NCBI GenBank assembly: GCA_011634665.1
Contig: WAEK01000001.1
Coordinates: forward strand, 945,501 to 1,009,500
Source of the DNA: Mortierella sp. BCC40632
Lineage: Eukaryota; Mortierellomycota; Mortierellomycetes; Mortierellales; Mortierellaceae
Length of the DNA stretch: 64,000 nucleotides
Direction of reading: 5' to 3'
The notes beneath the pieces were generated by a model. That model was given only the letters and a program-made list of their open reading frames with translations. It ran no database searches and was not told where the DNA came from. Of this stretch, positions 38,201 through 48,151 are shown in pieces. The translations under genes were made by a program, and so were the position numbers. Within the stretch, counting starts at the first letter, position 1. The number at the start of each line of letters is the position of its first letter.

Positions 38201-41200
38201 GGAAAGTCCAGCAATCAACTACCCGCAGCATCAGAAGAAACTGTCGCCCCGAATCAAGATCAATCCCAGTCCAAACCATCTGACACTCGGGCCATCCCAT
38301 CCTTTGCATCCAATCTTCCACAGGCCATCACAAATCTTGCTGCCCACTCTGGACTTCACTCATCAGCTGAACAAGAAAGGATCAAGTCATTTTTAGATTG
38401 GTGTTGGAGTATGATCGTTCGGCTGGATCTCATGAACACGCCAGTCATATCCGCCAACGAGGCTTTGTGTCTTCGTATCCCTGGTTCTTCAAAGCAAACA
38501 TCATTCCACCATGGACAACACGTCTTTGTCAACACAATATGTATGCTTTTGACGAGTCCGAGTCGAGACCCAGAGTCCTTCTTGAAAGAAGGGTGGAAAT
38601 CTCTGAATGATATTCTACAGCTAGGCGTAGGATCTGTTCTATTGGATCTTATGGCGAAGTTGATTCCATTGGCAATCTTCTCTGATACGGACTTAGGTGC
38701 ACATGAAACACATTTTGGAACGTTGCTTCGGGAAATGGCAGCTTGGAAACAGGACCCAATGTTCTCTCGTGCAGGTGAACAATATATGGAGCAACACCAC
38801 TTGTCTCGACCAAAAGGCCCCTCTGCGCTGACGGCTCTTTGGTCCGTTCTTCAGATGCATCTACGCCATAGAAAAGGACCTGACCCCTCAATGATCAATA
38901 TCAAAAGAGTTCTCTATTTTTGGATGTCGGCAGTGTTTTCGCAAAAGGATTGGATTGCACGACCAGAACTAGTCGCGGTGGTTGATCTAGTTGGACAATG
39001 TTGCTTTGACTTTGGTCTGGACTCTTTTATCAAGGATACCCTAATAGAGCAACAAATTCTGTTGTCCATCGAATACCGTCGGTCTCCTGGTGTCTCAGCA
39101 GAAATTATGGGTCTTGCCCAGCCGAGCCTTGATCGAGTTATGGACTTTTTGCCTGAGCGTTTCACCAAATCGATTCCAGTCCCTCAAGGGTCAAATGATC
39201 CGACCCTGTTGATTGGCGCATGGTCGGTCAAGTCTTTTGCGACTTCATTACTGACACAGCAGGCGAATGTAGAGACGAACTCGATTTGGTTCGCATTCTA
39301 TGTCTTGCAAGTCGAAACACATCTGGAAAGAGATATGCGGATCAAAATCGGAGCCCACTATCGACAGCACCCTGACGAACTCAAAGCTAATGGAAGCATC
39401 AAAAGCGTTATGAAGGCGGTTGGAGTCACCTCACGAAAGACGCTACAAAACTTTGCCATCTGGCGATGGGCTCAACATTTGTTGATCTTGCCTTACGATG
39501 CGCTCTTGCTCCCATTCTTTTGGCAGTCGTTCTTTCATCTTTACTTTGGTCATGTCCAACAGGGCGACGTCTTTTACGGATTCAAGTTCCTAGAGACGCA
39601 CATAGAAATCATTGAACAATTGAAAGCAAGACTGCACAGCACCCTTACGTACTTTGGCCAAGAGGCCAGGAGAGCAGTCAAGGAACAAAAATGTGACGCA
39701 GCGACTCGCCTGACAGAGCTTCATGAGTTTTACCTTGCTCTCTACGGATGGATCAACGAGCCGCTTCTTCTCACGGCCGAAGTTGAGATTCGACGAATTC
39801 GCAAGGATCTAAAATCTGAACGACTCAAGACATGTAGATTGCCTGACCCGTTGGAATGCAGCTCAGATCTTTGGAAGGACTTACTCTTTGACGAGCACGG
39901 ATCGGTGACTAACAATTCAGGGGCATCAAAGTTGAATAGTAGCAGTTCACCTCCTGTCAGCCCCAACAACCCATCGCCTCCTAAAAGACCTGAAGAACTT
40001 CGTGCTTTGAGAAGACACAGCAGTCATTCGTGGCATGAACACAAGATTAGTAACCTTCTAGTCAAACAAGCCAAGACGAGTCCAGACCTCTCCGTTCCCA
40101 GACCACTCATGACCCCGATAACTATCACAGCATCCACCAGCACACAAGGTCTATTAAGCACTCCTCTCAGGACTATCCGCGACTTTTGCAAAGATCACCA
40201 AGCCAAGATTGAGTCTTGTGAGAAATTGGATGCGTCCTATCTAAAGGAGCTGGCTTCACTCTACCACAACGAGATCAAGATATCCAAGCTCGAAATTACG
40301 TGTGGCACTACTCCGAACTCCCCCTGTCAAAGCCCAGCCATCATTGAACGCAAGTATGAAGAGATTGTTCAAAACGACCAAGTCAAAATGTCCATCCTCG
40401 AGAACCGGGAGCGTGCGCGTGCTCTGAGATCCGGAAGAGTTGACTCTAGCCTATGTATGGCGGCACTTGAATTGACCAAGACAGTGGAACAACTTCTCGA
40501 TCGGTTCACCAGTGATACCGGGGCAGAAAAAGAATCGACAGGTCGTCTCTGTGTTGAATCATTTTATTTCATAGTACAAGGACTCTTGGAGGATGCTCGC
40601 CGATACCCACCTGCCCTTGTGATTCTTGGCACCGTTGTAGACACTCTGGGCAAAAATATGGTCGCTAATGATCCATTGCAGATGGAGCCTATTCTAGACC
40701 TGATGAAGACCGATAATTTTGCCATCGCATTACTCTACAAAATGTTCAATCCTGCGACTTTACCCAAGGACTTTGTGAAACTCTATCGACGGATAGCGAC
40801 TTGCAAGGAGTATGGACTTAACTCGAAGGACTTACTTCTGAGACAATTCAATGTTCAAGCTTGGGCCTGTGGTCCTTCACAAGAGAGACCTACCGTACTG
40901 GACCGGCTTGCATTCTATGAAGTAGCCTTTACAGCCATGGTATCACAACAACAGCTCCAGAAGCAGGACGATCAGGCTCATCAGGCCACAGAGCTCAGCA
41001 CCAAGGATCGGTTGGCAATCATCAAATCTCATCGTGAACTTGCCGGAACACTTTTTATGAACTTTTTGCAGCAAGATTATGTCGACTACCTCCGTACCTT
41101 GTTTGACACCTGTGGCACGATGTGTCTTGAACCCGAGGCCCTTGAGGATTTCATCCGCATCTTGGGGGTTGAGCCTAGACTGATCCCTGCTTTGTTAGAT

Positions 41201-44200
41201 GGAGGTACGATCGATGAGACGAGCAAGAAAGGAACCAAGACAATGCCAACGATTGGACTATCTGACTATGATCTGGGTGTGCTTGTCCAGTTCTTGGTGG
41301 ATTATTTCCATGGTTGTTCAGAAAAAATAATGCTCGGAAACCTACTGGATCAGTACAAGGGTTATGCCATTTCTATTGCATCCTTGTTCACGGCCATCTT
41401 ATTCGAAGAGAGATATTATACGCGATGGCTATTACCATCCTCGAATGAGGCTGAAGGATACTTGATCCAGGACCAGCGAACTGACAATCAAATATTACAT
41501 CTGTCTCAGTCGAGGAGCGTAACTCATCTGTCCCAATTCAGGATTTGGAATGACACGCTCCAGATTTTCCGACCATGGCTTTCCTGCCTGACAGATCGCG
41601 CAGTCGATGAGAGCCACTTTCAGGCACAACAAAGCGGTGCCAGTAGGATGATGTTTACGTTCGTAGGTATCATTTCCAAGATGATGGATGCTCTCCGACA
41701 TCGGTACAGGGATTCCACCCAATGGATTGCAGAGCTTTTTGAATTTTATCTAGACATGATATTTCAAACGACCCAAGGCCAGGGATCCGTCAACCAGATC
41801 ATGCTCCTTCACCAACATCTGCGACGATTGGAATGGAGGCACCTCGAGTTTTCTCAGGAGATGATAGACAGGATCCTTCAAGTTCGGTCAGTGTTGGATA
41901 TGGAGGCCCTCGCCGAATTTTGGACTTTTCTTCTAACAGATGTGATGGACAAGGCCGAGTCAGACCTACGACCTCGACGACTCAGGACAACTAACACAAA
42001 AGGGTCTGTGGAATGGCATCAGACGGAAGCAGCGTTTATGAGACTTGGCTTTGCGATTCTAGAAGACCTGGAGGGTGTCTGCGGCAATGACTTGGAGATG
42101 CGACAACAGCTCCTGGATGTAGTCTGGCGAGTGGTCATTGTCGATGGAGAGTGGACCATGCTGTCAATGCAGGTGCTCTATACTCTATTGGAGCCACTCA
42201 CGACCCGCTGGGACCGCACCGAGAATTGGAATGACCTGTCGACTCCTATGGGTTTACTGCTCTATTGGTTGAGAATGGCCGTTGGATTGGAAGGTGCGGA
42301 GGACCAGACAAGTCAGCTCTTGCCTGATCGAGTCTTGATTTATTACGGCTATGTGGTCCAACTTCTCCAAGCTCGACTCTCTTCGTCTGCTCAGGATTCT
42401 TTGAACGTCAACTTCAAACTAGAGACGATTCCGTCGGTGATTACTCATCTGGGACATGTTCTAGACGTGATTGCAGGAAGTGGTTATGAGACGAGACATG
42501 TCAGGATCCACCGACCGTTACTTTCTCTGGTCGGTGCCTTAAACCAATGTGGAAAAGAGCCTCGGTCCTTCTTGACAGCACCTGTGTCATCATCGACGAC
42601 ACCTCCCTCTTCTGGAGGAGGAAACGCATATCCGTTTGATGCTGTGCACCGTGGACTAAAGCAAATGGCTTTTGAGGTGGAGACAATCCAATTGGATGTA
42701 GCCAGAGCTGTATGCCAGCGTCTCAACTCGATCCCAGCAATGGTCAGCTTGTTGGAGGTAGCCATCGAGCGAGAATTTGACTTGTGGGGTAGGCAACAAG
42801 GGAAAAATCATAGCGGTGGGAGGACAGGATTATTTGGAGTCTCGGTTTACTCTAGTGCTACCTTTGGACTTGAAGAGAATACTCTTTTGGATCCATACTC
42901 GCCCATGTCTATGAATGGAGAAGGAGCTGTGTTAGAAGGTGTTCAGGACAGTTCAGGGGCCTCTTCTGGAAGGCAATCATGGCTGAGGATTATTGGTCAA
43001 ACTGAAGTACCAGAACTGAGTGAGGACGAGTTTATGGACCAGAGTCTATCGCATGGAGCGGTGTTGACTATCTATAGCCGATTTCTGCAACGACTGAAGG
43101 TCTGCGAGGTCAATCTTGAATTCGATGAGATCCTGGAGCTTGGACGAGAGTTGGCCGAGACGACTTCAAAAGTTAACTTGCAGGGAGCAGAACCCTGGAA
43201 AGCTTACCGAGGCCTTTTGCTTGTGCGCATGTTTCTCAATCTGGTCGCCAAGGAATCCGTTCACAGGTAATATTCATATTTTACGTTAGTTTACTTATAT
43301 CATGGATAGAACAAACCTAGTAACTCGTTGGTCCCTTTTTGTTGTCTTTCTTTTCCAAAACTAGCGTGACCCAGAGCCGCTTTCTCAACTCTGTCAGGCA
43401 ACTTTGTCGCGTACTCGAGGCATGGTGTCAAGACAGAGTCCCAACCAAGGGTGTTCTCAGCTCCTTCGGCATGGGTACACGTTCTGCCTTTGATGCAAAA
43501 TTCCGGCTGGTGGTTCGGATCATCTACACCTACTTGACTGTGCGTCTCGCTGACAAAGGGATCTCAATCTACGATGCAGGGCACGGGAGACAAGGTACCA
43601 ACAACAGCAACAGCGGAGTCCTATCCTGGCGCAAGGGACGTCCACTCTCGGAGGATCGTCCTGGAGAGAATACTACATCTCCAAATCTAACTGGCAAATC
43701 AGGAACACCTGGGGCTGCTGTCAAAGGCGAGAAGGATTCGAGTGCGACCCTGCTGATCGATACGCTCGCTCACCTCCCAAGCAAAAATCCAGATTATGCT
43801 GCTGTCCTAATCTTGCCACAAACATTGAACCTCTCGGATGAGAATCCGAGGTCAACTATGAGTCCCTTTTCGGGGCCATTGGCGCTACTCCCAGCATTGG
43901 CTATCGCCCCACTCGATCTTGTCAAGAAAACAATGCAGCCTTCGCCATCTCCACAGTCGAATGCACCACTCTCGATCTCTCCACCAGCTCAATCAGTCTC
44001 ATTTGGAAAATCTCAACCGATAGTTGAAGGGCAATCTTTTATCTCGACATCCCCAGTTTCCTCCATGTCACCTAGATCAACCCACTCCAACTCGACCGAA
44101 TCACGGAACCAAGGTCAAAAGAGATGGTCGATCCCGGGTCGTCATCATACACGATTTTCGACAGGGAGCACTGGAGGTTGGGATACGTCCGAGTCGAGCC

Positions 44201-44481
44201 GATACTCTTTAGAGACCTCGGTCTTGGGAAGCAAGGACGACCATCTGCCTGCAACAGGCTTTAGCATTGGATCAGTCGAACGATGCGAACGAGAGCAAGA
44301 ACGAGAGCAAGAACGACAGAGATTGCGGACAAATCTTCAATACGGAACTAAGAATGGGATGGGAGATCTTGAGTGGGCTGTACAACAGATCACGGACCGT
44401 CGACTTCGAGTTTTGGAGGCAGCAGAGTTTTTGGAGGAGGTAGTTGAGCGCTTTTATGATGGGGTTGGACTATTCAATTAA
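35286..44481 (+). CDS. EPG5-like protein (autophagosome-lysosome tethering factor family)
   Basis: Exons 35286-37201, 37297-37997, 38094-43266 and 43365-44481. All GT-AG and in phase, giving 2,968 aa. The first about 200 residues are Pro/Ala/Ser-rich (PPSAPPSAPPSAPLS). The rest is a long alpha-helical array without membrane segments. Stretches I associate with the EPG5 family include the NPAEAVFLLTALSNM region, WARFYVLQVE-like SIWFAFYVLQVETHLERDMR, QNFAIWRWAQHLLILPYDAL, LPFFWQSFFHLYFGH, PWKAYRGLLLVRMFLNLVAK and the extreme C-terminus RVLEAAEFLEEVVERFYDG. Animal EPG5 (about 2,580 aa) is a Rab7 effector that tethers autophagosomes to late endosomes/lysosomes. DEDDYTAI (about residue 525) fits a LIR/AIM consensus. 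A Ser/Pro-rich insertion near 39900-40150 is probably a loop. Assignment is by remembered pattern; another giant helical scaffold is the alternative. Confidence 0.75.
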
Positions 44482-45179
44482 AAATAAATAGGAGAATTTT
44501 AGGAAGGGGACGAGTTTCCGGTTGTTGTTGTTGTCAAATTCGACTGATTCTATCAGTATTAGGCTGCTGGCCACAAAAAAAGGAGCGGGTATTAAAAGCT
44601 CTCCTTTCAGTATTCAAATATTTTCACTCAATCATGCCCTTCCTATTCGTGCCTTTGTTTGTGTTCCTGAGATATCTCTCCTCTTCTGCTGCTTCAGGAT
44701 TGTTTTAAGTGAACCACTGCATTCTTAGCTTCTTACTCTGTCAATACCATTCAGTGTCAGATTAATTGCAAACACAAGCATCTTTATAACAGATATGAGC
44801 AAAAGAGAATATGCAAAGAGAGTCATATCGCTATGCTAGGATTGAGGATGATTATTACGTCTTGGGCTTGTCGGCTTCCTGCTGTGTCCGTGCCATGTCC
44901 GTACCCTGTTCTCCCTTCCTTTACTTTGTCGTCTATACCTTGTTCTGTCATCTTGTTTGCTCGCCGTTTTGATTGCTCGCTCGCTAAGAGGGCTGGTGAT
45001 CAGTACCGCGTGCAGGATCCGGGGGAGACGGTGACTGCGAGATGCGAGTCGCATGCGAGGGACGGAACTGGAAGGACATTGTCAAGGTGTCGGGGCCAGC
45101 GGTAGAGAGGGCAATGGGGAGGATGGTTTTGGGATCAGCTTTAACCGGTACATCAAATGATGGGTGAGGATGGTGTTTT

Positions 45180-45251
45180 GATTGCTCGCTCGCTTTCCTG
45201 TTTGCTCACTCGCTGTTCTGTTTGATCGCTCGTTGTTCTGTTTGCTTGCTC
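45180..45251 (+). repeat. 20-bp minisatellite, about 3.5 copies
   Basis: Units at 45201-45220 and 45221-45240 (TTTGCTCACTCGCTGTTCTG and TTTGATCGCTCGTTGTTCTG), with related copies before and after. A T tract follows directly. Confidence 0.85.
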
Positions 45252-45517
45252 TTTTTTTTTTTTTTTTTTTTTCGCTTGCTCGATTATGCGTTGCCAGGAG
45301 TTGTTCTTGCCAGTGCCTATTTCATTCCTCCCTGCTTGGTGTCCTACCTCACCAAGGCAGGCGTCCTATCCTACATACATTTCCTCTGATATGGCTTACT
45401 GTTCTTTTGCCTTGTCTTGCGGACGTCTTATCTACCCATCCTTCTCCGTGTCTTCTTTGTTTCTTGTTGCCTTGCTCGCTCCACACCTGTTCCTTGTCCG
45501 TTCCATCATCGTTCTCT

Positions 45518-45561
45518 GCTCGGTATTTGCTCGATCTTTGCTCGGTATTTGCTCGGTCTTT
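45518..45561 (+). repeat. 11-bp minisatellite, 4 copies
   Basis: GCTCGGTATTT, GCTCGATCTTT, GCTCGGTATTT and GCTCGGTCTTT in tandem. Confidence 0.9.
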
Positions 45562-45715
45562 GCTGTTCTTTGTTCGCCCCTTGCTTGTTACTTGCTCGAT
45601 CCTTACCCGGTCAATCCTCGCTTCTTACCGTTCTAATTTCGATTCATCCGCTCTAACTTTGATTCATCTCCGTTCCATCCTCGCTCAATACTCACAACTT
45701 GTCGGTTTCTTGTTC

Positions 45716-45759
45716 GGTCCCTGGTTGGTCCCTGGTTGGTCCCTGGTTGGTCCCTGTTT
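45716..45759 (+). repeat. 11-bp minisatellite, 4 copies
   Basis: GGTCCCTGGTT repeated three times exactly, then GGTCCCTGTTT. Confidence 0.95.
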
Positions 45760-45890
45760 AGTCTTTGTTCGTTCTGTTGTCATTTCTTTTGTCATTCCAG
45801 TTCCAGTGACCTGGGGGGTTTTTTTACGCTCTTGGTACTCTCGAAAGTGTGCCGGTATCTATAGGGTATATTCCAGCATCTTTTCTAGTG

Positions 45891-45970
45891 GGTATACTCC
45901 AGAGTCCATGGGTTTATTCCAGAGTCCATGGGTATATTCCAGAGCCCATTTGTGTATTCCAGAGTCCATG
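45891..45970 (+). repeat. 20-bp minisatellite, 4 copies
   Basis: Units of the form GGTATATTCCAGAGTCCATG at 45891, 45911, 45931 and 45951, with one to several differences each. A partial copy lies at 45865. Confidence 0.95.
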
Positions 45971-46036
45971 GGAATAGCCGGTCGTGGTCCGGTAGACGCG
46001 TCCGGTTGTGATATGATGGCATACCTTGCTATGGAC

Positions 46037-46147
46037 CTGTGGGCACATTCTGTTGCGACCCTGTGGGTGCATCCCGCTGCAGTCCTGTGGGTGCATCCCT
46101 CTGCGGTTCCGTGGTTGCATCCTACTGTGGTCTTGTGGGTTCATCGG
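46037..46147 (+). repeat. 24-bp minisatellite, about 4.6 copies
   Basis: Units beginning CTGTGGGTGCATCCC start at 46037, 46061, 46085, 46109 and 46133 (partial). The unit is a multiple of three and reads as octapeptides of the type LWVHPAAV in one frame. Confidence 0.95.
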
Positions 46148-47138
46148 TCATGATCGTGCTGGCTGGGATAGCCAGCGCCGCGCCGAGTCCTGTCTATGCC
46201 TATGATGCTCTGTGGTAGTCAAGGATACACTTCTACTCTAAGATGTACCAAGACCCCAGCATCATCTATGGTATCCAAAATTGCGCCCTAGGCCCGTGCT
46301 TCGGTGAGAAAGAGTCAGTAGAGAGAGGAGGCCTGGTGCTAAGCCAAGTCTCCAGTGAAGAGGGAGACGAGACTCAGTCTTGCCACAAGCTCTGTCCTCA
46401 ACAGACACTAAGCCCAAGGACTTGCACACCAAGTCCCTGGTCAGTCGGGCTCTCCTCGATACAGTCCCGAGGCCTGATGTCGGCCTCTGGCGCACCGGTG
46501 AGGCAAGATGCCGAAGAGCCAGCCTTTTCTTTGAGCCGATGACTGGGGGTGTGCCAAAAGAAAAGAAGAAAAGTAATAATAAAAACACCAACTTAACTCC
46601 CCGACTATCTAAGACCCACAGCCAAGAAAGTGTAACAGAACCTGCCTGCTGAAACTATCAAGAGGCAAACCTCCGACTAACTACATCAGGCAGAAATGAA
46701 CAATAGTTCCTGCCACCACTACTACTACCACCGCCACCGTTTCCTCTCCCTCATTCCTCTCATATCGCCACCGCACCCTTATTTCATTCACCTCTTTCTT
46801 TTTTCCTACCATCTCTTTTCTCCGCCATCCACCCACTCTTCTCTTCTCACCATCACCTCCTTTTTCTCTTTTCCGTCAATGTGGAAAAGATGTAACAAGA
46901 CTCGTCTCCTGCAGCCAACCGTTGAGACCAGCGGCCAAGCTGCAGTAGATGGAAAACGAACAAGATTGAAAAATATATATGTAAAGACTATCTAAAGCCT
47001 ACATATAGAGAGTCCATATGCAGAGATCGAAGTGATCTAGGGGAATCGAGTATATAAAACACCCACCCACTACCACCACCACCACCTCTTATTCTTTCTC
47101 TTCTCCCACTTCCTCTTCTTTCTCTTGCCACTGTTCCT

Positions 47139-47205
47139 GTTCCTGTTCCTATCCATGCTCCTGCTCCTGTTCCTGCTCCTGTTCCTGCTCCACTACCCAT
47201 CCTAC
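47139..47205 (+). repeat. Hexanucleotide CTGTTC/CTGCTC repeat
   Basis: About ten tandem hexamers, mostly CTGTTC and CTGCTC, 80-150 bp downstream of TATATAAAA at 47051. They sit in a pyrimidine-rich stretch. Confidence 0.85.
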
Positions 47206-47745
47206 CCACTCCACTCACCCATCATCCCCAATCTCCTCAGAACAAAAGTGAGGCCTAAAGGACCCCGGCTGTGGAAAAGAACAAAATAATAAAAAACTAT
47301 ACTAAAACGACACACTTACCCAAAAGACTCCGGAGAGCCCCAGGAATCAATAGAATCCCTGACCACCGACCGCCAACTCATCGGCTGCCTCGACCGTTGC
47401 GCCATGGCCCACCATTGGGGCCGCCGCCAACAGCCCTCTAGGACTGCCGAAGAGAAGCCGCGGAGGATCCAAAAAGGATCCCCCTCAACTTCCCAGAAAC
47501 AAGGCGCTGCCTTAAGCTAAGATGTCTGCTAAAGACATTCGCTGTAGCTGCCTTGAGTCCCACCACATCCCCTTACACCATCGACTCCTTCAGCCACCAG
47601 CCTCACACCCACTCTCTCTCTGTGACCCAACTTACCTTAGCACTCTATATGGCCTTTGGGCTCCTGCCGAGGCTGAATTCAAAATAATCGTCAACGGAAA
47701 GTACGAGCGGTCCAGGTCGTATAATGGGGTCCAGAGTAAAGCCAG

Positions 47746-47782
<37 letters not shown>

Positions 47783-48098
47783 AGAGAGAGCAGGAATAGG
47801 GAATGGAAAAACAAAGGCAGAGAAAATTGAGGAGTGGCGCGGAAAATGGTAGAGTGAAAGCAAGTGAAAGGAAGAAAAAGAGGTGTAGTTTGTGTTGAAC
47901 AAGAATTGGAGTATGGGTGAATGTGAAGGATGGAGTTGGAAAATGAAAGCGGAGAAAATTGAAAAGTAATGGGAAAGATAGGGCAAGGTAAAAAAAAAAT
48001 GGTAGGAGAGAGAGAGGAAGTCAGGAAACGTTAGACAAACATGGCATTCATATCATTGACCTTGACAGAAAAAAAAGGGGGAGACAACTTACCAGGTC

Positions 48099-48116
48099 TA
48101 GACATCTAGATGTCTA
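48099..48116. repeat. 18-bp perfect palindrome
   Basis: TAGACATCTAGATGTCTA is its own reverse complement. It is followed by irregular GTCTA-type repeats to 48150. It lies just downstream of the minus-strand repeat-protein gene. Confidence 0.9.
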
Positions 48117-48151
48117 TCCGTCTATGTCGTCTAGGTCGTCTATTTGTCTAT

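Larger units (their letters stand above)
44482..48151. other. Repeat-rich intergenic region, no supported gene
   Basis: About 3.7 kb. After the 3' end of the EPG5-like gene come minisatellite arrays (45180-46150), an A/T-rich stretch, a TATATAAAA at 47051 followed by a CT-rich and (CTGTTC)n-type leader (47080-47210), short unconvincing frames, a long A tract (47747-47779) and a purine-rich segment up to 48080. Any gene here would need transcript support. Confidence 0.5.

Noticed and set aside
45182..46153. A 323-codon plus-strand open frame
   Set aside because: Made almost entirely of minisatellite arrays and T-rich DNA. The octapeptide pattern follows from the 24-bp unit. No promoter or relatives are evident.
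46262..46591. Minus-strand frame at 46.3-46.6 kb, considered as a retroelement piece
   Set aside because: No reverse transcriptase, integrase or gag motif could be seen.
47281..47520. A plus-strand frame with RQLIGCLDRCAMAHHWGRRQ ending in TAA at 47520
   Set aside because: It has a coding-like feel and a TATA at 47051, but no start codon or clear acceptor. Too little to call an exon.
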